This document shows positions 44,296 to 53,551 of a DNA stretch of 64,000 nucleotides, piece by piece (within the stretch, counting starts at the first letter, position 1; each line of letters starts with the position of its first letter). The stretch comes from Allobosea sp. 67-29 (GTDB lineage Bacteria > Pseudomonadota > Alphaproteobacteria > Rhizobiales > Beijerinckiaceae), in the NCBI RefSeq assembly GCF_001898115.1, contig NZ_MKSQ01000008.1, forward strand, positions 161,390 to 225,389. Direction: 5' to 3'. The notes beneath the pieces are model-generated. The model searched no databases and was not told where the DNA came from. It saw only the letters and a program-made list of their open reading frames with translations. The position numbers and the translations under genes are program-made.

Positions 44296-45261
44296 ATGCT
44301 GACATCGATCCTGAAGCGCGGCGCGATCACGGCGGTGGCCCTTGCCGCGCTCTCGACGGCCGCGTTCGCCCAGCTCAACGAACTGAAGATCATGGCACCC
44401 GCGGCTCCCGGCGGCGGCTGGGATGGCACTGCCCGCTCCATGCAGCAGGCTCTTACCGGCGCGGGCATCGTCAAGAGCGTGCAGGTCAACAACGTCACCG
44501 GCGCGGGCGGCACGATCGGCCTCTCCCAGCTCATCGGCGCTAAGGGCCAGGGCGACCAGCTCATGGTCAACGGCTTCGTGATGGTCGGCGCGATCCTGCT
44601 CAACAAGTCGCCGGTCAACCTGACCCAGATCACTCCGATCGCGCGCCTGACGGCCGAGGCCGAGGTCATCGTCGTGCCGGCCGAGTCGCCGCTGAAGACC
44701 GCCAAGGATCTCGCCGAGAAGCTCAAGGCCGATCCCGCCAAGGTGACCTGGGCAGGCGGCTCCGCCGGCGGCACCGACCACATCCTCGCCGCCCTGTTCG
44801 CGCAGGCCGTCGGCGCCGATGCCAAGAAGATCAACTACATCCCGTTCTCGGGTGGCGGCGAGGCGCTCGCGGCCATGCTCGGCGGACGCGTCACGGCCGG
44901 CGTTTCCGGCTATGGCGAGTTCGAGGGCCAGATCAAGGCCGGCAAGCTGCGCGTGCTCGCGGTCTCCTCGCCGAAGCGGCTCGAGAATGCGCCGGACGCG
45001 CCGACTCTGAAGGAGCAGGGCATCGATCTCGAGCTCCTGAACTGGCGCTCCGTCGTCGCCCCTCCCGGCCTCTCGGCCGAGCAGACCAAGGCTCTGACCG
45101 ACACGGTCGAGAAGATGGCGAAGTCGAAGGAGTGGCAGGAAATCCTGAAGGCGCGCGGCTGGGACGACGCCTTCCTGGCCGGCCCGGCGTTCGACAGCTT
45201 CCTGAAGAACGAGATCGAGCGCGTCGGCAAGGTGATGCACGAGGTCGGCCTGGTGAAGTAG
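44296..45261 (+). CDS. tctC: Tripartite tricarboxylate transporter binding protein TctC (Bug family)
   Basis: A 321-residue periplasmic binding protein. The signal peptide (AITAVALAALSTAAFA) precedes the Bug-family fold, including PAAPGGGWDGTARS (ligand-binding loop), NNVTGAGGTIG and SAGGTDHILAALF. It captures citrate or related acids for the TctAB membrane parts that follow in the same direction. CCGGAGGAATCC lies before the ATG. A hairpin with a T-run (45281-45315) is directly downstream and may lower expression of the membrane subunits relative to this one. Confidence 0.92.
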   Translation: MLTSILKRGAITAVALAALSTAAFAQLNELKIMAPAAPGGGWDGTARSMQQALTGAGIVKSVQVNNVTGAGGTIGLSQLIGAKGQGDQLMVNGFVMVGAILLNKSPVNLTQITPIARLTAEAEVIVVPAESPLKTAKDLAEKLKADPAKVTWAGGSAGGTDHILAALFAQAVGADAKKINYIPFSGGGEALAAMLGGRVTAGVSGYGEFEGQIKAGKLRVLAVSSPKRLENAPDAPTLKEQGIDLELLNWRSVVAPPGLSAEQTKALTDTVEKMAKSKEWQEILKARGWDDAFLAGPAFDSFLKNEIERVGKVMHEVGLVK

Positions 45262-45280
45262 GGCCACGGCCTGTTCCATC

Positions 45281-45315
45281 GGAGAGGCCGGAGACTCCCG
45301 GCCTCTCCCTTTTTT
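45281..45315 (+). terminator. Intra-operon terminator-like hairpin after tctC
   Basis: Eleven-base arms (45281-45291 and 45298-45308, core GGAGAGGCCGG) pair around a six-base loop, followed by a run of six T (45310-45315). This is a textbook intrinsic terminator, yet it lies inside the tctCBA unit, so it probably gives partial readthrough and keeps SBP mRNA more abundant. Confidence 0.85.
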
Positions 45316-45360
45316 ATCGCCCGTGCGTCGCTCCGGCGCCGCCTACCGCCCGGAACCGCC

Positions 45361-45840
45361 ATGACGAACGAGACTCGCGCGCAAGGCGCCGACAAGCCGG
45401 CCCTGATCGTCGGCGTCCTGTTGCTGGCCGTCGCCTTCCTCGTCGGCTACGACGCCTCGCAGCAGACCATCACCTCGACCTATGGAATCGGCCCCACCGC
45501 CATGCCCTACGTCGTGGCTTGCGGGCTCGTCGTTCTCGGCCTCGCCCATTTCGTCACCGCCTTTCGCGGCGGGCTCCCCAAGCCCGACGCCGCCGACAGC
45601 CAGGCACTGCTCTGGATCGCGGGCGGCCTCGTCTGCCTGATCGGCTGCATCGGGCTCGGAGGCGGATTCGTCATCGCCATCGCCCTGCTCTTCGCCTGCA
45701 CGTCGCGCGGCATGGGCCGGCAAGCCCTCGCGGTCGACCTTGCGATCGGCTTCGTGCTCGGCCTCGCAATCTATCTCACCTTCGCCAAGCTCCTGACGCT
45801 GATCCTGCCGTCGGGACCGCTCGAGCGCCTGTTCCTCTGA
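45361..45840 (+). CDS. tctB: Tripartite tricarboxylate transporter small membrane subunit TctB
   Basis: A 159-residue membrane protein with four hydrophobic helices (about 18-34, 50-70, 83-113 and 122-150). It corresponds to the small permease partner of TctA, and its position between tctC and tctA supports the call, since sequence conservation in TctB is low. ATG 45361 is 45 bases beyond the hairpin. The stop is 13 bases before the tctA start. Confidence 0.88.
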   Translation: MTNETRAQGADKPALIVGVLLLAVAFLVGYDASQQTITSTYGIGPTAMPYVVACGLVVLGLAHFVTAFRGGLPKPDAADSQALLWIAGGLVCLIGCIGLGGGFVIAIALLFACTSRGMGRQALAVDLAIGFVLGLAIYLTFAKLLTLILPSGPLERLFL

Positions 45841-45853
45841 GGAGAGCGGCACG

Positions 45854-47353
45854 ATGGATACCCTGCTCTCCCTGCTCCATGGCTTCACCGTCGCCCTCGA
45901 GCCATCGAAGCTGCTGTTCTGCCTGATCGGCGTCTTCCTCGGCACTGCCGTGGGCGTGCTGCCCGGCATCGGCCCGGCCCTGACGGTCGCGCTGCTGCTG
46001 CCGGTCACCTTCAAGCTCGACCCCGGCGGCTCGCTCATCATGTTCGCCGGCATCTACTACGGCGGCATGTATGGCGGCTCGACGACCGCGATCCTGCTGA
46101 ACGCCCCCGGAGAAAGCGCCTCGCTCGCGACCGCGCTCGAAGGCTCGAAGATGGCCAAGGCCGGTCGCGGCGGCCCGGCGCTCGCGACATCGGCCATCGG
46201 CTCCTTCGTCGCCGGGCTGATCGCGACGATCGGCCTCGCCTTCCTCGCTCCCTGGCTGGTCGAGGTCGCGGTGAAGTTCGGCCCCTGGGACTATTTCGCC
46301 CTGATGATCGTCGCCTTCGTCACCGTCTCGGCGACCTTTGGCGACTCCCCGCTGCGCGGCCTCACCAGCCTGTTCCTCGGCATCGCGCTCGGGCTGATCG
46401 GCATCGACAAGCTGACCGGACAGGCGCGCCTGACCTTCGGCGTGCCGGAATTGCTCAATGGCGTCGAGGTCACGACGCTCGCTGTCGGCCTCTTCGCGGT
46501 GGGCGAAGCCTTCTACGTTGCCTCCAAGCGCTTCCGCGACCCGGAGGAGATCATCCCGATCAAGGGCTCGCTGTGGATGACCAAGGAGGACTGGAAGCGC
46601 TCCTGGGCTCCGTGGCTGCGCGGCACCGCCTTCGGCTTCCCGATCGGCGCGCTGCCGGCCGGGGGCGCCGAGGTGCCGACCTTCCTGAGCTATTCGACCG
46701 AAAAGAAGCTCTGCAAGTATCCCGATGAGTTCGGCAAGGGCGCAATCGAGGGCGTCGCCGGGCCGGAGGCGGCCAACAACGCCTCGGCCGCCGGCACGCT
46801 GGTGCCGCTGCTGACGCTCGGCCTGCCGACCTCGGCGACGGCGGCGATCATGCTCGCCGGCTTCCAGCAATATGGCCTCAATCCCGGCCCGCTGCTCTTC
46901 GCGGAGAAGCCCGACCTGGTCTGGGGCCTGATCGCCTCGCTGTTCATCGCCAACGTCATGCTGGTGATCCTCAACCTGCCGCTGATCGGGCTTTGGGTCC
47001 GGCTGCTGGCGATCCCGCAGCCCTGGCTCTATGCCGGCATCCTCGTCTTCGCGACGATGGGGACGCTCGCCGTCAACGGCTCGCCGGTCGAGCTGACGAT
47101 GCTCTTCGCCTTCGGCTTCATCGGCTACCTGATGCGCCGCTACGACTATCCCGTGGCACCGATGGTGGTCGGGCTCATCCTCGGCCCGATGGCGGAGGCC
47201 CAGCTCAGGCGCGCCCTGCAGATCAGCCTCGGCGACCCGATGATCCTGCTGCAGAACCCGATCTCGGCGACGCTGCTGGGCATCGCCTTCCTCGCACTGG
47301 TCGCGCCATTCGTGATGAAGGGTCTCAACCGGTTCAAGGCGTCGGAGGACTGA
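45854..47353 (+). CDS. tctA: Tripartite tricarboxylate transporter large membrane subunit TctA
   Basis: A 499-residue polytopic permease, the transport channel of the TTT system. Characteristic motifs: [23 protein letters not shown], then [24 protein letters not shown], which forms part of the substrate site, and [17 protein letters not shown] and [17 protein letters not shown] loops later. About 11-12 helices. GGAGAG precedes the ATG. Its 3' end overlaps the end of the convergent epimerase gene by 20 bases. Confidence 0.94.
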   Translation: MDTLLSLLHGFTVALEPSKLLFCLIGVFLGTAVGVLPGIGPALTVALLLPVTFKLDPGGSLIMFAGIYYGGMYGGSTTAILLNAPGESASLATALEGSKMAKAGRGGPALATSAIGSFVAGLIATIGLAFLAPWLVEVAVKFGPWDYFALMIVAFVTVSATFGDSPLRGLTSLFLGIALGLIGIDKLTGQARLTFGVPELLNGVEVTTLAVGLFAVGEAFYVASKRFRDPEEIIPIKGSLWMTKEDWKRSWAPWLRGTAFGFPIGALPAGGAEVPTFLSYSTEKKLCKYPDEFGKGAIEGVAGPEAANNASAAGTLVPLLTLGLPTSATAAIMLAGFQQYGLNPGPLLFAEKPDLVWGLIASLFIANVMLVILNLPLIGLWVRLLAIPQPWLYAGILVFATMGTLAVNGSPVELTMLFAFGFIGYLMRRYDYPVAPMVVGLILGPMAEAQLRRALQISLGDPMILLQNPISATLLGIAFLALVAPFVMKGLNRFKASED

Positions 47354-48377
47354 CGAGGCCGAGCCGGAAGAGGCTCTCTCCGGTCGCGACCAGCGCCTCG
47401 GCTGCCGGCCGCGGCTGCCAGCCGAGCATCGCCTGCGCCTTGGCGCTCGTCGCGTTCTTCTCGCGCCCGAGTTCGGGCGTGGCTGCCTGCCGCGCCGTGG
47501 CGCTGAAGCGGGCGACGAGCCGTACCAGCCAGTTCGGCAGCACCAGCGTCGAGACGCGCCCGGCCCGTGCCCCGAGCCCGTCCTTCAGAGCCCGCGCGAT
47601 GGCCTGCATGCTGAGGAAGTCGCCGGCCGTGGCGAGGAAGCGCTCTCCCGCGGCGGCCGGATCGGTCATCGCGCGCAGGTGCAGATCGGCCACGTCGCGC
47701 ACATCGACGACGCCGAACATGAGCTGCGGCAAGGCGCGCAACCGGCCCTCCAGCATGCTCCTGACCAGCACGATCGAGGCCGAAAGATCGGCCCCGAGCA
47801 CCGGACCGAAGATGCCGACGGGATTGACGACGGCCAGTTCCATGCCCTGCCCCTCTCCGTCCATGAAGTCCCAGGCCGCCTTCTCGGCCAAGGTCTTCGA
47901 TCGCGGATAGGCGGCCAGCCCCGATGCGACCGGATCCGTCCAGTCGCGCTCGTCATAGGGCCGGCCGGGAGAGCCGCCATAGCCGATCGCGGCGAAGGAC
48001 GACGTCAGGACCACCCGCCGAACCCCGGCCCGCTTTGCGGCCCGGAGCACGCGCAGGCTCCCGTCACGGGCCGGACCGATCAGCTCGCCCTCGTCGCGGG
48101 GCGTTGCCGCCGGCAGCGGGGAAGCGACGTGCAGAACATATGTGCAGCCGGCCACCGCGGCATCCCAGCCATCGTCAGCTGCCAGGTCGGCGATCGCGAT
48201 CGCGAGACGGCCGTCGAGCGAGGCGCCGGCGCCCGCCAGGGACGCCCGCAGAGCGCCCTCCCGCTCCGCCGAGCGCAAGGTCGTGCGGACATCGTGACCC
48301 GCTTCGAGCAGCGCGAGGATGCAGTGGCCGGCAACGAAGCCGGAGCCCCCGGTCACGAGGACGGTTTCGCGGGCCAT
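47334..48377 (-). CDS. NAD(P)-dependent extended SDR (epimerase/dihydroflavonol reductase-like)
   Basis: A 347-residue extended short-chain dehydrogenase. It has the [10 protein letters not shown] cofactor motif near the N-terminus, VLTSSFAAI (catalytic Ser) and [13 protein letters not shown] (catalytic Tyr and Lys), with a substrate segment typical of dihydroflavonol reductase-like and aldehyde reductases. ATG 48377 is chosen over 48392 because a GGAG box lies about nine bases upstream. The 3' end overlaps tctA by 20 bases on the opposite strand. It could be a carbonyl reductase; no clear pathway partner is seen. Confidence 0.82.
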   Translation of the reverse strand: MARETVLVTGGSGFVAGHCILALLEAGHDVRTTLRSAEREGALRASLAGAGASLDGRLAIAIADLAADDGWDAAVAGCTYVLHVASPLPAATPRDEGELIGPARDGSLRVLRAAKRAGVRRVVLTSSFAAIGYGGSPGRPYDERDWTDPVASGLAAYPRSKTLAEKAAWDFMDGEGQGMELAVVNPVGIFGPVLGADLSASIVLVRSMLEGRLRALPQLMFGVVDVRDVADLHLRAMTDPAAAGERFLATAGDFLSMQAIARALKDGLGARAGRVSTLVLPNWLVRLVARFSATARQAATPELGREKNATSAKAQAMLGWQPRPAAEALVATGESLFRLGLVSPPTP

Positions 48378-48581
48378 GACCTGGGTCTCCATCGCGTCGG
48401 CAGCGCCGGGGACCCGAGCTGCGAAAATACCGGAGGCCGCCTCTCCTCCGTCGCGCGAACGGCCGGTGGGGTTGCCACCGGCCGTTCGCAAGGTCGATCA
48501 TCGTGCCTGGACGCGCCAGCTTCGGCACAGACCGTCAACGCAGCGACGCGCATCCATGCACCGGCGACGCCCGCAAGCGCG

Positions 48582-49079
48582 TCAGAGCGTGTGGCCGCGC
48601 TTGCGCATCTCCTGCGAGAGCCGGTCGAACAGGTAGTTGCTCGTCTGAACGCTCCAGGGCTGCAGCACCGGCAGCACGTCGTTCATGGCCTCGCCCCGCA
48701 TCTTCGAATAGGTCTGCCCGAGCGGCGACTTGAAGAAATCCGCAACGCCCTTCAGATCGGCCTCGGACATCTTCCGGGCGAAGGCCTCAGCCACGAGCTT
48801 CGCCATCTCCTCGGCCCGCTTGTCGGCCTCCGGCTTCAGCTCGGCGACGATGGCGTCGACATCCTTCTTCAGTTCCGGCCGCGTCGCGATCAGCTGCGGC
48901 GCGTTCTCCTCGAACTCCTTGTAGATGCCGGTGATGGTCTGCGTGACGCCGGTCAGGTCCATGACCTCGCGAGCCACCTGGATATGGCTCGGAGTCAGGA
49001 CCGGAGCCTGCGCGAAGACAGGAGCGGCGCAGACCAGCACCAGGCCGAGAAGCGCGCTGGCGAGAGAATGGCGGACCAT
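48582..49079 (-). CDS. DUF2059 periplasmic protein
   Basis: A 165-residue exported protein of the DUF2059 family. The signal peptide (SLASALLGLVLVCAAPVFA) precedes a helical domain with ARKMSEADLKGVADFFKSPLGQTY, the family signature. The function is unknown; in related genomes it lies near rpiA and gor. Here rpiA is the upstream neighbour (109 bases away) in the same direction. Confidence 0.9.
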   Translation of the reverse strand: MVRHSLASALLGLVLVCAAPVFAQAPVLTPSHIQVAREVMDLTGVTQTITGIYKEFEENAPQLIATRPELKKDVDAIVAELKPEADKRAEEMAKLVAEAFARKMSEADLKGVADFFKSPLGQTYSKMRGEAMNDVLPVLQPWSVQTSNYLFDRLSQEMRKRGHTL

Positions 49080-49188
49080 CGATTCAAAACCCCTTCATCT
49101 GTAACGCCGCATCCGGAAAGCCCGGCGACGCCTCCGGCCCCGCGGGCCCATTGCCGCGTTCCTTAGCGTGGATCGCGCCCGAATGGAA

Positions 49189-49890
49189 TCATTCGACCCG
49201 ACCGAGCAGCCGGAGCCCATCCGCCCCGGCCAGGATCGCTCCGGTGGCGAGGCCGATGAACAGGCCGTGCTCGACTACACCCGGAACAGCGTTGAGAGCC
49301 TGAGCCAACAATTCCGGCCGCTCTATGGCGCCGAGATGGGCGTCGAGAATGAAATGTCCGCCGTCAGTCACGAGCGGGCCGTCATCCGCCCCGGCGCGAA
49401 GCGTCAACCGGCCGGCGGCGCCCGACGCCTCGATCGCGACCGCAACCGCGCGCCGCGTCGCCTCCAGACCGAAGGGCACCACTTCGATCGGCAGCGGGAA
49501 GCGGCCCAGCATCTGTACGAGCTTGCCGTCATCGGCGATCACGATCATGCGCGCGGAGGCCGCCGCCACGATCTTCTCGCGCAGCAGCGCGGCGCCGCCG
49601 CCCTTGATCAGGCGGAGCTGAGGGTCGACCTCGTCGGCACCGTCGACCGTCAGGTCGAGCGCCGGCGTCTCGTCGAGGGTCGACATCGGTATGTTCAGGG
49701 ACAGGGCCTGGGCCTGCGTCGCCTCGGACGTCGCGACGCAGAGGACGTCCAGCCCCTCCGCGACCCGCCTGCCGAGCAGATCGACGAAATGCTTCGCGGT
49801 CGAGCCGGTTCCAAGCCCCAGCCGCATGCCGGGGCGGACGAGTTCGAGTGCGCGGGCCGCGGCCTGCCTCTTCAGTTCGTCGGCGTTCAT
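49189..49890 (-). CDS. rpiA: Ribose-5-phosphate isomerase A
   Basis: A 233-residue enzyme that interconverts ribose 5-phosphate and ribulose 5-phosphate in the pentose phosphate pathway. [13 protein letters not shown] binds phosphate, [10 protein letters not shown] and [14 protein letters not shown] carry the catalytic Asp, Lys and Glu. ATG 49890 (MNADELK) is chosen over an in-frame start at 50028, which would give an unusual glycine-rich lead. Close to gph and a small secreted gene, as in relatives. Confidence 0.94.
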   Translation of the reverse strand: MNADELKRQAAARALELVRPGMRLGLGTGSTAKHFVDLLGRRVAEGLDVLCVATSEATQAQALSLNIPMSTLDETPALDLTVDGADEVDPQLRLIKGGGAALLREKIVAAASARMIVIADDGKLVQMLGRFPLPIEVVPFGLEATRRAVAVAIEASGAAGRLTLRAGADDGPLVTDGGHFILDAHLGAIERPELLAQALNAVPGVVEHGLFIGLATGAILAGADGLRLLGRVE

Positions 49891-50006
49891 CGTCGTATCC
49901 GGAGGGCCTTCTGGAGGTCGGTCGCCGCCGAAGCGGCTGGCGCGCCCTCCTGCCGTGCCGGCAGAGCCGAGTCCAGCCCCCATCTCGGAAATTGCGCCGG
50001 TCGGAC

Positions 50007-50393
50007 CTATTTCCCCTGCGGCGTGCACACCGTCTTGTCGTCGAAGACGTAGCAGATGCTCATCTCGCCCGTCCGCAGGTTGACGCGGAAGATGCCGCCC
50101 TCCTTCTCGTGCCGGGACGGCATCAGGCCATATTCGCCCGGCGTCTGCGGACCGGCTCCTTCACCGGCCGGAAAGCAGATGGTGACGCCGACTCCGCCTT
50201 CCTTGAGCTGGAACTGGCAGGCCCCGACCTCCCCGGTCGCCCTGTCGACGCGATAGACGCGGTTGAGGTCGTTCTGCGGCGCCGGCGCGAACTCGAAATT
50301 GCCGGCGAAGGCCGGGCCTGCCACGAGCAGCGGCATGAAGCACCAGCGCAAAGCGCGCGAACCGCGCCACAGTCGATCGGGCATCTTCAGCAT
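50007..50393 (-). CDS. Small secreted hypothetical protein
   Basis: A 128-residue exported protein. A signal segment ([19 protein letters not shown]) is followed by [16 protein letters not shown] and [23 protein letters not shown], two similar beta repeats each with Cys (the TGE-x-(S/A)C-type pattern), suggesting a disulfide-linked two-repeat domain. ATG 50393 is used; 50384 is also possible. It lies between rpiA and gph, so it may be part of a conserved neighbourhood, but I know of no function. Confidence 0.7.
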   Translation of the reverse strand: MLKMPDRLWRGSRALRWCFMPLLVAGPAFAGNFEFAPAPQNDLNRVYRVDRATGEVGACQFQLKEGGVGVTICFPAGEGAGPQTPGEYGLMPSRHEKEGGIFRVNLRTGEMSICYVFDDKTVCTPQGK

Positions 50394-50564
50394 CACAAGG
50401 TTCCCAGCCGCCCGAGCAGCGGCGAATCGACGGCAGAGTAGCACCAAGCAGCGCGGATTTGAGGCCAGCCTTACCGCCATGCGCCAGCCGTGCTTGCCAA
50501 GCGCCGCCGAAGCACCTTTAAGCGGTCGCACTCCAATCTCCGCAGCCGAGGGACCCTCGCGATC

Positions 50565-51254
50565 ATGAGCCTCTCCCCCATCGTCGTCTTCGACCTCGAC
50601 GGCACCCTGGCCGAGACCGCGCCGGACATCATGCGCACGCTGAACGTCATCCTGACGCAGGAAGGACTGGCCGCCCTGCCGCTGGAACGGGCGCGCGAGT
50701 TGGTCGGTGCCGGAGCCAGGGCCCTGATCGAGCGTGGCTTCACGGTCTCGGGGCGCCCGCTCGAACCGGACACGCTGGAACGGCTGTTCCAGGAGTTCCT
50801 CGCGATCTACGCGCGGGACGTCGCCTCCCACAGCTACCTCTTCGACGGCATCCTCGGCGCGATGGACCGCCTGGCCGGCCAGGGCTATGCGCTCGCGGTC
50901 TGCACCAACAAGCCGATCCTGCATACCAGGCTGATCCTCGATCATTTCGGCATCGCCGGCCGCTTTGCCGCGGTGGCGGGGCGCGACACCTTTCCCTATT
51001 TCAAGCCCGATCCGCGCCATCTCACCATGACGATCGAGATGGCCAAGGGCGATCCCCAGCGGGCGGTGATGATCGGCGATTCGCGCACCGACATCGCCAC
51101 CGCCAGAGCGGCCGGCATTCCGTCGATCTGCGTGCCATTCGGCTATACCGACGTCCCGATCGAGACATTGGAGCCGGATTTCATCATCCAGCATTTCGAC
51201 GAGCTTCCGGCAGCGGTCGCCCGCGCCCTCGATCCGGTGGCCATCGCCTCCTGA
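50565..51254 (+). CDS. gph: HAD-family phosphoglycolate phosphatase-like
   Basis: A 229-residue HAD hydrolase. Catalytic motif FDLDGT with the nucleophile Asp, VCTNKP (motif II Thr), KPDP with the conserved Lys (motif III) and MIGDSRTDIATA (motif IV Asp). Phosphoglycolate phosphatase is the usual call for this subgroup, but other sugar phosphates are possible. It is divergent from the rpiA group and is followed by tRNA-Val. ATG 50565 (MSLSPIVVFD) is chosen over 50490. Confidence 0.88.
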   Translation: MSLSPIVVFDLDGTLAETAPDIMRTLNVILTQEGLAALPLERARELVGAGARALIERGFTVSGRPLEPDTLERLFQEFLAIYARDVASHSYLFDGILGAMDRLAGQGYALAVCTNKPILHTRLILDHFGIAGRFAAVAGRDTFPYFKPDPRHLTMTIEMAKGDPQRAVMIGDSRTDIATARAAGIPSICVPFGYTDVPIETLEPDFIIQHFDELPAAVARALDPVAIAS

Positions 51255-51268
51255 GCACACAACCGTCC

Positions 51269-51297
51269 TTGACGGCATCGGGCCCGCCGACTAGGAG
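51269..51297 (+). promoter_or_regulatory. Candidate promoter of tRNA-Val
   Basis: TTGACG at 51269-51274 matches the -35 box in five of six bases. Seventeen bases later a TAGGAG (51292-51297) stands at the -10 position, three of six matching. The tRNA begins about 11 bases after it. No other good pair is seen in the gap. Confidence 0.45.
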
Positions 51298-51307
51298 AGG
51301 CCCGTCC

Positions 51308-51382
51308 GGGCGATTAGCTCAGCGGTAGAGCACTCCCTTCACACGGGAGGGGTCACAGGTTCGATCCCTGTATCGCCCACCA
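51308..51382 (+). tRNA. tRNA-Val (anticodon CAC)
   Basis: A complete cloverleaf can be drawn: acceptor arm GGGCGAT with ATCGCCC, the D-arm AGCTCAGCGGTAGAGC, an anticodon stem CTCCC/GGGAG enclosing TTCACAC (anticodon CAC), and the T-arm with GGTTCGATCC. CCA is encoded (51380-51382). It decodes GUG valine codons. Confidence 0.95.
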
Positions 51383-51589
51383 TTCCTTCCCGGCATTCCG
51401 ATATTGCTTGCAGGCTTGGTTGGCGCTGTGTGGCATGCCGTTGGCGGCTTTCGCGCCGCAGGGAAGCTCGGCCTGAGCGGCTTCGCGGCTCTTGTTTCCA
51501 GCGGGTTCGGCACCACTTCTTGAGAAGGGTGGCATATCGCCGCCATTCAGCCGTTGGGCGACGCGGCACAGCACAGTGGGACGTGAAAG

Positions 51590-52237
51590 ATGTCCACGCA
51601 AGCCCAACTACGACTGCCTGCGCAGTCGCCCTCCCGGCGTGACTTTCTCTTCCTAGCAACAGGAGCCTTCGGCGCCGTCGGTGCCGGAGCGGCCGTCTGG
51701 CCCTTGCTCGCCTCGATGAAGCCCTCCGCCGAGGTGAAGGCGGCAGGCGGGCCCATCACCGTCGACCTTTCCCATCTCCAGCCTGGCCAGCAGATTTCAG
51801 TGTTCTGGCAGGGGAAGCCGGTCTTCATCCTGCACCGCACCGGGCAGGCTCTGGCCGAACTGCGCGACCCAAAGCTGCTCGCAAGGCTCGGCGATCCCGA
51901 TTCGGCGATGGTCCAGCAACCGGACTATGCCCGGAACTGGTGTCGGTCGACGAAGCCGGAATTCATGGTTCTCATCGCCATCTGCACGCATCTCGGCTGC
52001 ATTCCCGCCATCCGGCCCGATCCCGGCGATTCCAGCATCGACACCTCCTGGCCCGGCGGGTATTTCTGCCCCTGCCACGGATCGAAATACGACTTGGCCG
52101 GACGCGTCTTCCGTGGTGTTCCCGCCCCCTACAACCTGCCCGTTCCGCCCCATCACTACACCGGCGACACGATGCTGGTGGTCGGCGAGAACCCGGCCGG
52201 CGAGGATTTCTCACTGTCTTCGATCGAGCAGCTCTAG
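51590..52237 (+). CDS. petA: Rieske iron-sulfur protein of cytochrome bc1 (PetA), solitary
   Basis: A 215-residue membrane-anchored ubiquinol-cytochrome c reductase iron-sulfur subunit. Tat-type signal-anchor SRRDFLFLATGAF, then CTHLGC (Cys132, His134, Cys137) and CPCHGS (Cys160, Cys162, His163), the full [2Fe-2S] ligand set with its stabilising disulfide. The usual partners petB and petC do not follow, so this may be a second copy or a rearranged locus. It lies 207 bases after tRNA-Val, a frequent integration point, although no attachment duplicate is seen. Confidence 0.92.
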   Translation: MSTQAQLRLPAQSPSRRDFLFLATGAFGAVGAGAAVWPLLASMKPSAEVKAAGGPITVDLSHLQPGQQISVFWQGKPVFILHRTGQALAELRDPKLLARLGDPDSAMVQQPDYARNWCRSTKPEFMVLIAICTHLGCIPAIRPDPGDSSIDTSWPGGYFCPCHGSKYDLAGRVFRGVPAPYNLPVPPHHYTGDTMLVVGENPAGEDFSLSSIEQL

Positions 52238-52330
52238 AAAACCCGGCCTGCGCCGAACGCCTGGATCATCGCGCGTCCTGTCGGAGGCGGTAACGACAAT
52301 CTATCTCATTGCCGGAGCATCGCATTTCCG

Positions 52331-52367
52331 CGAAAAGTGGATTCCACTTTTCGGTCCGCTGCTCTAG
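52331..52367. repeat. Palindromic TAGAGCA-type intergenic repeat
   Basis: A perfect palindrome (52331-52353) with 11-base arms CGAAAAGTGGA/TCCACTTTTCG and a one-base centre, flanked by CCGCTGCTCTAG. Read on the minus strand it begins TAGAGCAGCGGACC, a repeat class common in Hyphomicrobiales. Its TAG is the stop codon of the minus-strand gene ending at 52364. Related short copies are at 17205 and 34421. Confidence 0.75.
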
Positions 52368-53419
52368 CGCAGGACCCGCGCGGCCCCGTCCGGACGCGGC
52401 GCGCCGCCCTTGGCGATCTCCACCAGTTCCGCCTCGACCCGCTGCGCGATCGGCAGGCGGAAATGCAGCGCGTCCCAGTAGTTGGCGTCCTGCGTCGTCA
52501 CCGGAGAATGATGCGCATAGTCCACCATTGTCGCGCCACGACGCTTCGCCAGGGCGGCGATCGCGGCCTTGCAGGCCCCATAGCGCTGGCCGGCGACGCT
52601 GCCCTCCCGTGGAAAGGCAGCGACATGGGACGGCGGCATCACCAGGATCAGGCGCGTCGGCGGCGGGTAGGCGCCCAGCGCTCCATCGAGCCATTCCAGG
52701 GCGGGGAAGCGCCAGGCCGCGCTCTCGGCCGCAGGCACGGGCACCGTCGGCAAGGGGCTGAGATCCAGCGGATCGCCACCATTGCCCATGTAGATATGAC
52801 CGCGGGCGCGGGCGAGGTCGTAGCTCCATTCAGGCGGGGTGAAGACCTCGTACCCGTCGCCCCGGATGCGCTCCGGCTCGAAGCCGATGCGATGTGCGAA
52901 CAATCGGCCGGCGATCTCGAGATTGGTCAGGTTCATCAGCTTGAGCCAATCGAACCAGCGGACTTCGCGGGAGAACCAGGCCGGCACCGGCCGCGGCGTC
53001 AGCCGCTTTGCCGGATCGGTGGCGTCGGGCTCGCACCAATTGGCGTCCAGCCCCCAGATCAGCCAGCGCGGCGCGGGTGTATGTTTGCGGAAGAGGCGCG
53101 CGGTCTGGGTCTGCTCCCAGGGCGTGGCCGCGTTCATCGCGAGATTGGCGAAATGCCCGCCGAGATCGCGCGAAAGCGCGCGCGGATCGATCAGCCGCAT
53201 GGTCGAGGTGCCCACGACGGCAGCGTCGAAGGCCCCCGACCGGACGAGCTGCGGATACATGTAGCGCTGGTTGATGTCCATGATCGGCCGGGCCGCCTGC
53301 CCGGCATGGACCCGCATGCCGAAGGGGTCGAGCGCGACGACGAAGCCGAATGTCAGCAAGGCGAAGGATGCCGCTGCCAGCAGGAACCACCGCGACCAGG
53401 CTTTCCAGGCTTTCGCCAT
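52364..53419 (-). CDS. Membrane-anchored SGNH/GDSL-like hypothetical protein
   Basis: A 351-residue protein with one N-terminal membrane helix (WFLLAAASFALLTFGFVVAL), and a soluble part that may fold as an SGNH hydrolase: VVGTSTMRL (block I Ser), later VMPPSHVAAF, and a C-terminal DALHF, the place of the catalytic Asp and His. Similar proteins act in cell-envelope sugar or lipid modification or are inactive homologues. ATG 53419 is chosen; the open frame runs upstream to 55123 but is not coding there. Its stop codon lies in a palindromic repeat. Confidence 0.65.
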   Translation of the reverse strand: MAKAWKAWSRWFLLAAASFALLTFGFVVALDPFGMRVHAGQAARPIMDINQRYMYPQLVRSGAFDAAVVGTSTMRLIDPRALSRDLGGHFANLAMNAATPWEQTQTARLFRKHTPAPRWLIWGLDANWCEPDATDPAKRLTPRPVPAWFSREVRWFDWLKLMNLTNLEIAGRLFAHRIGFEPERIRGDGYEVFTPPEWSYDLARARGHIYMGNGGDPLDLSPLPTVPVPAAESAAWRFPALEWLDGALGAYPPPTRLILVMPPSHVAAFPREGSVAGQRYGACKAAIAALAKRRGATMVDYAHHSPVTTQDANYWDALHFRLPIAQRVEAELVEIAKGGAPRPDGAARVLR

Positions 53420-53551
53420 CTCAGCATTCAGCTCCCTGCCGCGACCGCGCCGCCGATCGCCGCGCCTCTTCGCACAGGCGGGCACCCCAGAACAATCGGG
53501 AACCGTGTCGCGGCTGGCTGTGGCGCGCCCGACATGCGAAGAAGACGGCCG

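Noticed and set aside
51319..51659. Minus-strand peptides ending near GDTGIEPVTPPV at the tRNA
   Set aside because: This well-known spurious peptide arises from reading through a tRNA on the opposite strand; the tRNA cloverleaf explains the bases.
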